Assembly (NCBI GenBank): GCA_037975125.1 | Contig: CM075856.1 | Coordinates: forward strand, 5,243,106 to 5,307,105 | Direction of reading: 5' to 3' | DNA length: 64,000 nucleotides | Source: Latrodectus hesperus | Taxonomy: Eukaryota; Arthropoda; Arachnida; Araneae; Theridiidae | In this document: piece after piece, positions 36,707 to 48,521 of the stretch | How the letters are laid out: each line of letters starts with the position of its first letter | How positions within the stretch are numbered: position 1 is the stretch's first letter | The notes under the pieces: generated by a model | Told to the model about the DNA's origin: nothing | Seen by the model: only the letters and a program-made list of their open reading frames with translations | The model's database searches: none | Position numbers and translations under genes: made by a program

Positions 36707-38038
36707 AAAACATTGGATTATTTAAATAGATGTATGAAACTGTATGTTTATCTTATTATTTGTAAGATGCTATACATTTTTTTCTTGATATTGTTAGTTT
36801 CATATTTAAAATACCATACTTATTAAAAGATAAAACAGATAAAAACCAATAGGAATTACATAACATGAAAACAACTCATTTAGATGAATTACATAAGTGA
36901 ATTCATGTAAGTTTTACATAAATTATACTTTGTTACTTAATAAAGGACATGGTATATTATTCAATGAACAGTATTAATACTTTCACACAAGTGAGTCACA
37001 GGAATAAATAATTTAAAACTATAAATTGCCAATAGATATAAATACTGATTTTTCCTCTACAGCAGCTTTAATATATATAATTTTTTTTTCACAATGTATA
37101 CAATTTCTACAGCTCATAAAGATATATTACAATACAAATTAAATTATAAATGCAATTTGAACACAAATTTAGAATACAGAAACAGAGAATGCAATATAAA
37201 AACAAAAAATCATAGAAAATCAAATCAAAAGATTATCATAGTAAGTCTAAGAAATATTTTATAAAATGTACGCTTAGAAAAGTTTACTCACACAAGAAAT
37301 GGTATTTATTTTACTTAATAAAAATGTATACTCTGAATTTTCAACAAACTACTATAAATATTTACAATCTCTTTTACTTTAAAAAATAATTTTTCAAAAC
37401 AGATGGTTACAATATAATGAAAGAAACTCAACTTCTTTCATGAAAAGCAAATTTTACAAATATGTAAGTCATCAGTATCCAAAACTGCTTTTCTAAATTT
37501 GATTTTTTACCACTTAATCAAAATTTTCATTGTAAGTTCAGTAATAGTAAATCTAAATTTATGTTGGACCTACGCTTAATATAACTTTCTCTTTTATGAA
37601 AGCCATACTGAAATACATTGAGAGTTACATTTAGTGATAGAACATTGGACGCCTTTTTCCTACCATTTTCCTTTGACAAAATTATAACATTGAAAATTAC
37701 AGTGGAATTTAAATTAAGCCGTCATATTTAATAAAAGTAAATTAAAGATTAAAAACTGCAAATAATCACTTTCTATCATTTTTCTAAGATTAATGTTACA
37801 TAAAAGAGTCCAATAATGGAAACTAATTGTAATGCAGCACAATTAAATACTGACATACATATGCAAGAGCTCATATCACAAAAATAAAAGAAAAATAATG
37901 CTGACATTTTTCTTTGAAAATAAGAATATATAGAAAAATGTAATTCACATGTACCCTATGAATAGATATTGGTCTGTTAAAAATAACATAAAAGACTAAA
38001 TACACAAATGTACACTAAAGAATAAACAGAGATAGTTG
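36707..38038. other. AT-rich DNA, probable 3' flank/UTR of the zinc-finger gene
   Basis: No transposon match. A minus-strand open stretch beginning after a TTTCAG-type site near 37609 (YGFHKRESYIKRRSNIN) ends in TGA and is unassigned. The remainder is A/T-rich and could be the 3' UTR of the gene ending at 38039. Confidence 0.35.
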
Positions 38039-38659
38039 TTACTTTTTAGATACTGAGTTCTTATTTTTAGTCAAACACTCAGTAAGAACATGTTTTTTAA
38101 AAGATTCAATTTCAGTAAACTCTTTAAAACAAATATCACATATAATGGTTTTCACCTTTGCATGTGTAACAAGATGTGATCTTAATGTTGATTTTACACT
38201 AAACCTTTTTTGGCAAATATTACACACATGAGGTTTCTCATTAGTATGATTATTTACAATGTGTAATCTACGACTGAATTCCCGAGAAAAACTTTTCTTA
38301 CATATATCACATGTATATGGTTTCTCTTTTGTGTGAATACGACAATGTAATTTAAGAATGGGTAAGTGGGCAAAGTTTTTGTGGCATATTTCACAGACAT
38401 AAGATCTTTCTTTTGTATGTATTCGGCGATGTTTGTTAAGATTGGGTTTCAAAGAAAAACGTTTGTGACAAATTTCACACTCGTGAGGCTTTTCCCTTGT
38501 GTGAGTAAAATAATGATTCTTTACAGCTTCTTTTCCCCTAAAATTTTTATTACAGATTTCACAAGAAAAGGGCCTTTCACCATTGTGTATTAGTAAATGT
38601 TTCTTTAGACTAAGTAAACCACTTAAAGTAGTACCACACAGTACACAGTTAAGTGACAT
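38039..38659 (-). CDS. C2H2 zinc-finger protein, seven fingers, single exon
   Basis: Probable sequence-specific DNA-binding nuclear protein of 206 residues. The first ATG in frame is at 38659 (MSLNCVLCG); the frame is open to a TTG at 38683 and closed by TAA further up. Six consecutive CxxC-12-HxxxH-type fingers run at ~28-residue spacing (first Cys pair C5/C8, H21/H25), joined by TGEKP-like linkers (NGERPF, TREKPH, TKERSY, TKEKPY, TNEKPH). The fifth finger has HIVNNH spacing. The seventh ends HVLTEC, a C2HC variant. There is no KRAB, BTB, SCAN or ZAD domain, so regulation may rest on fingers alone. The frame is intact. Upstream exons are not identifiable; the CpG patch at 44.5 kb is a possible promoter. 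Confidence 0.85.
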   Translation of the reverse strand: MSLNCVLCGTTLSGLLSLKKHLLIHNGERPFSCEICNKNFRGKEAVKNHYFTHTREKPHECEICHKRFSLKPNLNKHRRIHTKERSYVCEICHKNFAHLPILKLHCRIHTKEKPYTCDICKKSFSREFSRRLHIVNNHTNEKPHVCNICQKRFSVKSTLRSHLVTHAKVKTIICDICFKEFTEIESFKKHVLTECLTKNKNSVSKK

Positions 38660-39120
38660 ATTTAAATTATAGAATATACTCAAGATCAGTATTTAGATCC
38701 AGTAATTTTAAATACAAAAGCTCTTAAATTAAAGAAGCAGAAAATTCTGAATTGTTTTACATCATGATACTTTATAATATTCTCTAAAGATGAACTTCTA
38801 TTAACAAAGAATACATATTTACTAGATTGCAGAAACTTTTCACACTCTCAAATAAAATATTTTGGAGCAGATAGTTGACAATGCAATTACCATTAATTTT
38901 GATGATATAATTCAACCTGGAAAAGATTAAAAATGCATATAGTATTCCATTTGCAAAGATTATAGACTAATTTAAAAGTAAACTTAACTTGAAAAGAGCT
39001 ATTTAGCATAGCATATAAAACTTGAAGATTGTTATTTAGCTTTTATAATTCTGTATTTAATACTTACCACTAACTTTTTATTTTATAAGAATTTCATCAG
39101 AAATTTTAAATAATTTATTA
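38660..39120. other. 5' flank of the zinc-finger gene
   Basis: No coding match. A strong GTAAGT donor-like site on minus near 39060-39065 has no convincing exon attached. Confidence 0.4.
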
Positions 39121-40163
39121 TATTTCAGAGCATTTCCAGCCATTCAAAAATAATGTTCCCAATAATGACATTGAATATTGGGTTGTAATGACAGTTTCCC
39201 ACCAAAAAGTTATTAATAAAGTTGGAAGAGAAACCATGAAGTACTGCTTTTAGTTCAGATAGTAACTGCTGCTCAAATCTTATTTTCTGCCAATGTTTTG
39301 ACAGTCTTTCCAGGACTTTCAAGCAGAAACTTGGTGGCCATGAGTATAAAAGACAAATCAATCGCATTGTGAATGTCCTCTGTGTAATTGATGATTAAAA
39401 CAGCAAGATTTAACTGCAAGTGAGAGGAAAAGTAAATGTCTAAAAGAATGTTGTTGGGACAATATAATAGGTATATCAAAAGATCCCATTTGAGTTCAGC
39501 CGGTGAACATAGACACATGTAGTTTCTTGATGGAACAGAACCTTCTTGTGCCGGAGCTCAGTTCGATGTTTAAATTAGAAAGCAGCCTTAACACAGATTG
39601 ATATCTTGCTGTGCACTTTATTCTTAATAGTTTTACCTTTCTACAGATATTTTTTGTAGATAATACCAAGGAAATCCCACCTTAATTTTTTTGTTTGTCA
39701 AATTGCACTTAATAACCCTACTGATGAGTCTTTTTTTATTAAGTCTTTTTTTGGCTTGTTATTGAAGCAAATCTACTTTTCATCACAAGTGACGATCTGA
39801 TCCAGAATTTTGTCCTTACAATGATATTTGAGAAAATTAGTGCAGATCTGAACATGTTTGTCCTTATCTGTTTAGTCAACTCACATGACATCTAGCGATT
39901 GAACTTGAACGTTATATTTTTGAGATACATAGCACGACTAATGGGCAAAGCACTAACATCTATCTCCTTAGCAAGCTCTTGAGTGGTTGAATACTGATTT
40001 TCTTCCACAAGTTCTCGCATGCTGACCACATCAACAGTAGTATCATATCAATCAGTAGGCTGGCAAGAGCACTCCACTTCGTGAATGTCATATTCCTTGT
40101 TTTTGAACTTTCAGTGACATGATACAAGTGGTACCTAAAGCTGTACACATGATTTTGTGACAT
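39121..40163 (-). pseudogene. Mariner (DD34D-type) transposase relic
   Basis: Minus-strand pieces follow mariner order: VDVVSMRELVEENQYSTTQE and LAKEIDVSALPISRAM (about 39900-40010), then a stop-broken MSCELTKQIRTN, then LDQIVTCDEK-stop-I (about 39770-39815). That last is the first catalytic Asp motif (TCDEKW in the family) with Trp mutated to TAG. Further on, LKWDLLIYLLYCPN with LLDIYFSSHLQLNL (about 39400-39500) corresponds to LPHPPYSPDLAPSD, and VLERLSKHWQKIRFEQ (about 39260-39310) to the C-terminal ERWQK region. Numerous stops and shifts. No inverted terminal repeats seen. Long dead copy. Confidence 0.72.
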
Positions 40164-42175
40164 TCTGTAGTTGACTATTTGTAACAGAACTGCAAGTAAA
40201 TGATGGTTCTAATCTGATATTATAATAATTCAGACACCTTGTACTTAATAATAACGATATTTTTACAAATCTCACAGCAATGTTCTAAAACAAGTCTCCT
40301 TTCAAATACTAAAAATCATCTGACAGAATATAGACAAAAAGACTAATATAAACTATTTGCACATATGATTTTAACAGTGGTAAAAAAAACTTATAACTCA
40401 CCCGATATTAACAAAATGTACAAAAAAATTGCAACACACATTTCAAACACTGTTTTTCAAGAGAACTAAGTTAAATCAATCATCTTAATATTAAATATAA
40501 CAAATATCTTAATGTTAATACCCAACATAATAGATAATATGTTATATTTTTGCATTACTAGCTATTACATTTAACAATTTCTTTTGGCAGTCATATGTGA
40601 AAAAATATGATAATGATTCAAGACCATGTAAAATTTTGTTAATTGTGTTACATAGTGAAATTTCAGAAAATTGAATGCTTTTCTAACTGGCTATTAGTTT
40701 TATTATTCACAAATACACATCCATCAATACACATTTAAAAATTGTTATAGAGTCCATTTGGGTAAAAATATGGTTAATGATAGAATTAAAACACAGAATA
40801 ATTTATAATTATAATTTTTCAATAACATACCATGGTTGCATCTACGGTAACTACTCATTAGCTGACATAGACATGTGATAATTTCTGAAATAAAAGCTGT
40901 AATTTCTGGAATTCACTATGATTAAATCTACACTGAAATTCCTTTTGTTATATTTACTGAACAATTAATAAAATTTAAGCCACTGCATTATTCTAAATCA
41001 AATCAAAATATTCTGTGACTAGAGTTATAAATGAATAATACATTACTTATAGTTTCACTACTATAATATAAAAATAAAAATAAATTGAAGAATATTTACT
41101 GAGATTGTGGTTAAATTTAAAACTGATTACCTACTAACAGTTTAGACTCCAACTATGAAAAACAATTTTTATTAGGTTCCCCCCTCAAATTAATGAAATA
41201 ATTTAACATAATTTGCATTTAGCAAATTAATGAAATTAATAAATAACCAAATTCTAGCCTAATTTATAACATAATCAAAGTTTAGCAAAAAAACAAACAC
41301 ACATAGATATTAGTCCCGTTTTCAATTTGCAAATCAAAACAATTGTTACGTAAAAGAATATATTATATTTTACTGGATGTGTGTCTGCCCAAATTCCAAG
41401 GAAAATGCATGGATGTTGACTATTCTTGTACTTTGGACATTTTCTAAAAATTCTGCAATATTTCCTTGATTTCAACCCAGATTACAATTAGAAGATAATT
41501 AGCAGCTTTAGAGCTATGTTAACATACTATATTCCAACTAATTAAAATTTAAAATTTAGTATAATTATATAAGAATTTGCTTTTTTATGACAGATGAATT
41601 TACAACTATTTTAAGTATTAGTTTATAAAAATGATTTCTTTGTCTATTACTATTACTCAAATATAAAGTGCACTATAAAAACACTCTAACAATTCTGAAT
41701 ATATAATTTTCTATATAACAATTAACAATCTACACTGATGAAATTTAAAGAAATTGTAAAATATTTATTCGAATCTCAAAATTTTAAATTTTTATTTGTT
41801 AAGCATAACAGTTTGTATAATTGTAAAACATTGAATAAATGATCTTGATATTTTAATCAGACTACTTAAGCAACTGTTAAAACTAGTTCAATCCAATTTT
41901 ACAGTGATTAAATACAAGAAATACAAAAACTTTGAAATCTTATTTTGTAAGAGATGTTGTCAATTTAATTTTGAAAACCTTGATTTATTAATTTTTCATA
42001 AACTATTCTTATTTAATTGATAATAAAATTGTCTTTCTTTTTGCAAGATATTTGAATTTATTGAGATATAACTTTTTAAGGTTGAGTCATTTTTTGGAGA
42101 ATTATTTCTTCAAATGAGATAACTTTGAGATCAATATATTCTGTGAGATGAAAGTTTAGGTGCATTTATAAAATA
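40164..42175. other. AT-rich DNA, possible intron
   Basis: No transposon match. Several short minus-strand segments have acceptor/donor-like borders: 40831-40884 (open IITCLCQLMSSYRRCNH; TTTCAG and GTATGT) and 41131-41152 (phase-compatible). They may be chance. Confidence 0.3.
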
Positions 42176-42177
42176 TA

Positions 42178-43340
42178 CAGGTGGCTATCAAATTAATGGA
42201 AACACCTGAGAATAAAAATGGCATTTAAGAATGCACTTTGTAAACATCACATTATAAGCTAAGCTACTAGTGCTTTTAAGATAAAAAAAATAAATGCCAT
42301 GATAGTATATGACAAAGCTATAATAAATTTACATTTATCTTGATTTTTTGTCAAAAATCTTAAAATGTCAGACCTAGCAAACTTTCAAAGAAGCCAAATT
42401 TTATAAACTCGACTAGCAGGAGCAATTGTGACTGAAATATCCTAGCTTTAGGTACTACTAGAAGTACAGTGTTAAGTCAACAGTGTACTTACAGCATGTT
42501 AAATAAGTTTGACAGTGCAAAATTAAATAATGAGAGGAGAAGCTAAGTCGGAGACTAACACGAATTAAAGTGGATTGTAATATTTAAAATGAAAAACAAT
42601 TGCCGCCAAAATGGACATACAGCTCATTCAGCATCTAGATTTTACAGTGCAATAATCATAGAAGGCACCTTCCAAAACGTAACATTTATAAAGTTCTAAA
42701 GCTAATTTTCAGTTAAAGACAAAGTCATCTAAAATGGTCCCACAACCATAAAATCTGGTTAACTGGTAAGTGAAAGACAATTATATGGTCAGACAAATTA
42801 CCTATGACTCTCTCTCTCTCACAACAGTATGGGTGCATATTCAAGGAACACCTACATAACTGTGATTTTGATTGTTTTCTTTTAACTGTCAAACACAGAA
42901 GTACATTTGTCATGGTATTGAGCAGCTATGTTGTGGTTTTCTTTGGCTCAATCATAAATAACCTTGAAAGAAGGATTACAAGGAAGTATAGAGAGCTCCA
43001 TCTTATGGTAAAAAATTTGTTTTCTACTGCAGATGAAACAAAGTTGGAAACTAAATTGCACAATGTGTAGATATTTCCTCCACCTTGGTCTACAAATTTC
43101 AATATAACAAAGACATTATGGTCTATTTCAGAGCCTATAATTTGGAATCTATCTTCTACCAGCATTTCTCTCTAAATTTTTACAATATTTCCATGAAGGA
43201 TAGTACAATATTCCTCAAAGCACCATTCACCAGTTTATGATTTGATTGCCAAACTGTATTACCTGTTGAAAGCAGTACAAAACCATAATTAAAGAATTTC
43301 TTTTGAATTAAGGATGTATACATTATTTTGATAGTTCCTG
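42178..43340 (+). mobile_element. Tc1-like transposon, decayed, TA-flanked
   Basis: Ends CAGGTGGCTATCAAATTAAT (left) and, on the other strand, CAGGAACTATCAAAATAATG (right) match as inverted repeats, each next to TA (42176-42177 and 43341-43342). Plus-strand translation gives Tc1 phrases in order: MSDLANFQRSQIL and TRLAGAIVTEIS (about 42365-42445), TIAAKMDIQLIQHLD, WSHNHKIWLTGK and TIIWSDKLP (42740-42805), then frame 42804-43070 with YGCIFKEHLHNCDFDC, LLTVKHRSTFVMVLSSYVVV and RITRKYRELHLMVKNLFS. These correspond to the helix-turn-helix region, the WSDES first-Asp motif (Glu lost) and the TVKHGGGSVMVW block. The last catalytic motifs are gone. Confidence 0.82.
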
Positions 43341-43342
43341 TA

Positions 43343-44048
43343 GTTTTTATTCATTGCAATTTCAACTGCCAATTTTATTACCTTAAAAAAACTACGTACA
43401 GAAAAAAAGTTCTTAAATAAATAAAACAAATTATAAAATCTATATTTATAATTTTTTATTATTTAGAACATTAAACAAATACAGGAATGATAATATCATA
43501 AAAAAGAAAAATAATTTATACAGGCATTTTAAACACTCATCTAGGCTTGTCAATTATAAAATTTTTAATGGCATAGACATTTATTATGCACGAATACTAA
43601 AATTTAGTTAACTTTTGGAGAAAAACAAAATCTCACAAGATTAAACATCTGTTCTACAAACAATATGCTAACATAAATCGACGAAAAGTAAATAACCAGA
43701 ATAAAGTAATAAAAAACAATTGTGCTCAGTATAAAGTTTTTTCTAAGGCATATTTTTCATACTTTTATTACAAATATTTTAGACAAATGGATGTTATTGC
43801 ATTAAACAAGCAACAAACGCAAAAGTATAAATACAATCATATCATCGTAAAACCTCATAATGATATGAAGCATTATAAGAATTTTAAAAGCATAAATGTC
43901 ATAGAGTTTCATTTGCAATAAATGAAACCTTTTCTAATGATCGTAGGCTTTGAGCATGATATTTATATTATTAATCACTTGTATAAGCGAAATAAACATT
44001 ATATTTGTAGTGCACGCACATGATATATATTTTGAAGAGAGCTAAAAT

Positions 44049-44050
<2 letters not shown>
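43343..44050. other. AT-rich intergenic DNA
   Basis: Nothing recognised before the TA tract at 44051. Confidence 0.5.

Positions 44051-44117
<67 letters not shown>
44051..44117. repeat. (TA)n microsatellite
   Basis: Pure TA run of about 67 bases. Confidence 0.95.
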
Positions 44118-44122
<5 letters not shown>

Positions 44123-44489
44123 ATAAATATAAGTCTTAACTAAAAAAATAAGCTCTCTAGTACGTTAATAAATATTAAAGTATAAAGAGTTAATTTACGA
44201 GAAAACAAATGACAAAACAGACTTACAGGGATAATCATCCCTCTAATTTTATCATTAATAATTAATCTTTAATTAGAATGATGCTTGGTTTCGTTTTGAC
44301 ACAAAGCTGTGAAGAACTACCTACTGCTATTATAAAAGACACGGGGAAAGACTAAATAATGATTATTTATTTGGTTTTCTATATCACGGATAACAGACGA
44401 GAGAGTGAGAGTAGGTTACGACAAAAAACTGTTTTAGAGCTTTATGCTCACAAGCTTATAATTCGCATTGAGTAAAATCGAGTTTTTAT

Positions 44490-44625
44490 TTGAAACTCAC
44501 AGACCAATATTTAAAGACTTGCATCTTGCCGAAAATAACGGCACGCCAAAATTTAAATTGCCGCTAAGCGGCGTGACCGATGCACGATATCACTATCAAG
44601 TGGGAAATGCATTGCTGTCTATGGG
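44490..44625 (-). promoter_or_regulatory. CpG-dense candidate promoter/first exon, minus strand
   Basis: About nine CpGs fall within 44525-44590 (for example GCCGCTAAGCGGCGTGACCGATG), whereas the preceding kilobases have almost none. On the minus strand an ATG at 44524 begins MQVFKYWS and meets a GTGAGT donor at 44500, so a coding first exon is conceivable. The block upstream of the zinc-finger gene is strand-skewed from here leftward. Transcription start and target gene are inference. Confidence 0.35.
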
Positions 44626-45455
44626 AATAAAAATCTTTTAAAATTAATTAAATGAAACTCTGAAAATAATATGAAATAGTTGAATTTACATGATGAATAT
44701 ATTGAATATTAACCTGTCATTGATTATAGTAAAACAAATAATTATGGAAATACAAAATCTGACATTTTATCGTTAGGTGTTATGCAGAATAGAACCAATT
44801 TTACTTTCGGTTTTGTGGATAGAGAAACATTTATTTTAGAAAAGTTATTGTATCTATTTCCAATATTATTTGAATAGTTATATTTAATTATTTATGTTTT
44901 CCCTGTATTATTTATTTTTATTTTCTTTGATTTTAACCACTTAGTAGGTAGTTTATAAAGGTGAAATATATTTTGATAGATACATTATTTTAATTCATTT
45001 TACCATTAATTGTTATTTTAGAAATTTAATTTCAAATTATTTTAGAATAATTAATTAAAATTCAATATATTTTAATAGGAAATTAAATTCTTTTCAATTA
45101 TTTTTAAATTTAATATAGTTAATATTAGTATAGTTATAATATTAAAATTAATCTTATTTGAATCAAATATAAATTTTACTTTTCAATTTAATTTTTCTAG
45201 TGATTTTTATAAAAAATAATTTTAATATTAAACTTTTTTGTTATTCTAATTTTAAATTCTTTTATTCCTAGTTAAAGCTTTTGATATATTTTGCTGTGAT
45301 TTTGCATTTTATTGTAATTCATTTTTTACGCAATTTTAATACACTTTGAATAATAATCTATAAAATATTTATAGAATTGAATGAGTTTGATTGGAAACCA
45401 TTCATTAAGTATTCAATTACTGATAAATTTTTCTTAACAATGATAAATTGCTTAC
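44626..45455. other. AT-rich DNA downstream of the THAP gene
   Basis: No coding sequence recognised. It would contain any further exons or the 3' end of the THAP gene, but none could be identified. Confidence 0.4.
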
Positions 45456-46559
45456 CATGTACAGAAGTTTGCTCATTTTTTACTCGTGTTGGAAAATTGT
45501 CACGTACTTTCTTTGCTGTATTTCTAACAGCAGGCAGTTTTCTTTTTCAGAAAAGTACTTGGGCAAATTTGGGAAGATGCTTGGAATAGCATCCTTCATC
45601 AAATTTGGCTTTCCTTTTGGCAATTTCCACACCTAAGCACATATATTCTCAAAACATTAAAAAATGTCTTTACATTTCAAAAAATTTATGCAACACAAAT
45701 AATTTACAGTTCCATCTGATAACTTTTGTGTATCATAGCTATTTAAGTCTTCTTTAAAGTGCAAAGAACACACTACATCTGAAGAAGTCAATTGCTTATC
45801 AGCCCGAGGAATTGCCCGTCTCCATTTTTCAAGCAAGTTTGGATCCTAAATCAAGAATGCATAATATGCAGAATAAATTAACAACAAAGTTATAATTATA
45901 TGTTTACTTATGAGTATATCAGATTTGTTAATACCAAGTTATAATTATATTTTCCTGTTTTATTTAAATCAGTGAATCAGTCACTTAAGTGATTTACTTA
46001 ATTTTAGCTTTTGTATTGATACTAAATACAACTTAATTCAATAAATAAAGAAGGCAATTTAAAATAAATAAACAAGACAATAGAGAAATATGGGGGTAAA
46101 GTTAGATTGATATATAAATATTTGATGAATTACTTACAATGATATTTAAATTTTTTCGCAATACAATATCCAGAAATAAAAAAAGAAAAATACAATCAAT
46201 AACCTGAAATGGTTGCATTTTAATTAACCAGAAATTATTTAATTACAAAAAAAAAAAAACTAAACTAGATAATTTATTATATTTTGATAACAAAATTCAA
46301 TCTCCGATTGCATGCGAGATCGCAAAAAATAATACAAATGCATACATTTTATTCATTTTACAACATAAAGTAACTTATCAAGATAAAAATTATTCATTGA
46401 AAATAAAAGTAGATGAAGTATATTTTGCACGTGATATATTCTGACAATACCTTTGGTGCACTAAAAAGGATTGGTAGTTTTTTCCCCATTCCTCTTTCTT
46501 TGAAATATATCCGATTTATAGACGCTTTTACAGCCAAGACAAAAGCATGATTTTGGCAT
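45456..46559 (-). CDS. THAP-domain protein, three exons visible
   Basis: Exon 1 (46451-46559) starts MPKSCFCLGCKSVYKSD, giving the C5-X4-C10 zinc ligands, and ends LFSAPK at an AAAG|GTATTG donor. Exon 2 (45708-45845) reads DPNLLEKWRRAIPRADK (invariant Trp) and VVCSLHF (Cys-x2-His ligands). Exon 3 (45456-45632) completes the domain with LPKGKPN and DAIPSIFPNLPKY, then a basic stretch (AVRNTAKKVRDNF) up to a CATG|GTAAGC donor. Both introns (605 and 75 bp) are phase 0. The only breaks are one extra A in an A6 run of exon 1 and one missing A in exon 3, which suggests a live gene with sequence error. It could be host or a P-type transposon; no transposase domain is seen downstream. Confidence 0.65.
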
Positions 46560-46740
46560 TTTATTATAATAAAAGTATTTAGAAATTACAAAAACATAAG
46601 TATCAACTGTAAAATGCTACACAACACAGTGTTAGTAAATTCAATCACATGCACTTGAGATGCTTTTTACGCCGCCTGGTGTCAGAAATGTTCAAGAAAG
46701 TCTTCAAAGATGGCGTGATTTTTTTTTTTTGAAGCCACCA
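46560..46740 (-). promoter_or_regulatory. 5' leader of THAP gene with YY1/Pho-like site
   Basis: On the minus strand CGCCATCTTTGAAG lies about 135 bases before the start codon, followed by a GGCGGCG-containing word. The motif and its orientation match those upstream of the THAP exon at 9984. Function inferred only from the motif. Confidence 0.3.
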
Positions 46741-46956
46741 ATAGGGGAATATTTGGTCTATTATCTTGGTCGTTGTTGAAACCTAAGTAAAATTGATAGA
46801 TTGATGATTTTCAAAAAATTATTGAAAATCAAAACGATGAAGATATAAGTGGCGTTTGATTGACAAATGAAGGGGAAAATAGGCCGTCTGAAAAAACAAA
46901 GACGAGAAAAAAAATCAATTTGTCAATTAATATGTTATTAATTTGTTTCAAAAAAG

Positions 46957-47800
46957 TCAATTAATTTGTTTCAAAAAAGAAATAGTTGTGACAATTTTCT
47001 CTTTAGGACTCGTTGACAAATCTAAGATCCAAGAAAAAGAAAGAGCTGCGATACCAAGTTTTTCTCTTAAAGAATTTCTTCCTTGATCATATCGAGGACA
47101 CGATTGCATTATGTGATCCATGGTTTCTCTTTCGCCAAAAGAGCATTTATCCGTTGAAGAAAGTCTGAATTTATGTAATTTAGCATTTGTCGGAAAAGAT
47201 CTAGTTCTAACTCTAGCTAACCACACTTCTTCAAGGTGATAACTAATATAATTGCAGTGAGTTATCATGAAAGAAGACATGTGCGAAAAGTTAGAGGCAC
47301 TTTTATTCCATTCGTTGTTATTATAATTGATAAAAATGCTTCTTATATTATGGCTAAGGTGTTCAGGTGTATTCGCGAGTGCAGAATAATACTTTTATTA
47401 AAGACCGATTTTGCAAGAACATTACTTTTTTGTTCACAGCAATTCTGGAATGACCTGAAATCCAAACTAATTGAATAAATTTGAAAATCTTAGTTACATT
47501 TACTGTAGCTAATCCGATGTGTTAAATGATGGTTGGGGAAGAGGTTGAGAGAGTTTTCAAACTGCTTCAACAGGATAAGGAGTCTGATAGTATGACATAG
47601 TTGGAAGGAGAAATACAGAATTTGATCACCACCAGATATAAAGCAAAAGCCTCTGCTGTAAAAACGGAATTTTAGTAATTCATTTGCCCGGAAACAAAGG
47701 AGTTATTTCTGCTGTTATAAACAGCGATTCCAAGTTTATTGTCTATTTTAGACACATCAGTAAATAATAATGTGTGCTTGGACCATTCAGAAGTACTATG
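46957..47800 (-). pseudogene. LINE A RNase H remnant and terminal zinc finger
   Basis: From about 47770 pieces FTDVSKIDNKLGIAVYNS, VILSDSLSC and LVWISGHSRIAVNKK recall RNase H motifs (Asp of FTD, Asp of SDS, final WxxxH block) in shifted frames. Frame 47280-46957 reads WLARVRTRSFPTNAKLHKF,then DKCSFGERETMDHIMQSCPRY, where the C...H...C zinc-finger pattern survives although the first CxxC pair has lost one Cys. Heavily decayed. Confidence 0.62.
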
Positions 47801-48119
47801 CTGTTCAAAGAGATCATTGATAGTATTTGTAGGAAGATTTTTTAGTCTGAAAAGAATATTTTCTAAGTAAAATCCTTAAAGTAATATTATCAGAGGCCAG
47901 TTTTGAAGGAACTCTTAAAATATCTTATTCTTGAATTCCAGTTTCTTCGAGCTATTTTTTTCGCTCGCAAAGGCAGAAGAAGAGCGCCAAATATTTGGCT
48001 GCATGGCATTGTTTCCCATAAACTATCACATGAAGATCTGGTAGAAAGTGCAAGGTTTCTAAAGTACATCCTTGTAGAGAGATAGTTTTGTCTTACAGAA
48101 AGAGATAAGACCCCTACTT

Positions 48120-48511
48120 CTTTCAGAAGAAGCTAAATTGGAGTCCAGCGTGGAAGACCTATAGCAATTCTAAGAACTTCTTCTTCTTCATCCAACGCCC
48201 GCTCGTGGCCGATGGGCCATTTGGCGCCATGCTTCCCAGTAGATTCCAGCCCGCCCATGCAAGTCGTCGTCGGCCTGTTCCAGAGCATTCTAACAGCTGA
48301 GGGATATATCAGATCCAAGATTTTTCGGTCTGATAAGCTCGCAGATGTAAATACATGACATACATAGTCCAGGCAACTTATAATGAAGGACTAAACAATT
48401 TTAACTAAGTGATTAGAGAGATTTTGCTCCCCATCTGTTACTTGCAATAGCTTTTAAAACATTAATTTTCTTCTGGGTGGATTTTTTTTTCATTTGAAAA
48501 ACTTGAAGGTT
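48120..48511 (-). pseudogene. LINE A reverse-transcriptase thumb, distal part
   Basis: Minus-strand phrases NLTFKFFK, KLMF-stop-KLLQ, SLDY-like SCLDYVCHVFTSASLSD, ILDLIYPSA and, after the SINE, VLRIAIGLPRWTPI are the typical end of this pol region. The last phrase recurs in LINE B as LRIASGLSRWTPN (about 57050), supporting common family membership. Confidence 0.65.
48174..48283 (-). mobile_element. GC-rich ~110-bp SINE-like insert with (GAA)n tail
   Basis: An abrupt GC-rich block within A/T-rich LINE sequence. On the minus strand it runs from CTGGAACAGGCCGACGACGA through GGAAGCATGGCGCCAAATGG to GGATGAAGAAGAAGAAG. It is flanked by TTAGAATGCT and TTAGAATTGCT, a probable target duplication, and removing it rejoins SAV with LRIAIG in the pol frame. 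I associate this sequence (its translation GKHGAKWPIGHERA in particular) with repeats common in orb-weaver spiders, from memory only. Confidence 0.7.
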
Positions 48512-48521
48512 AAGTTCCCAA

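Noticed and set aside
38366..38593. Plus-strand 75-codon frame
   Set aside because: Antisense of the zinc-finger gene.
38660..38683. Upstream extension of the zinc-finger protein to codon 38683
   Set aside because: The codon at 38683 is TTG; the first real ATG is 38659.
45377..45636. Two overlapping plus-strand frames
   Set aside because: Antisense to exon 3 of the THAP gene.
47236..47478. Plus-strand 80-codon frame
   Set aside because: Antisense to the LINE A RNase H and zinc-finger region, with no similarity of its own.
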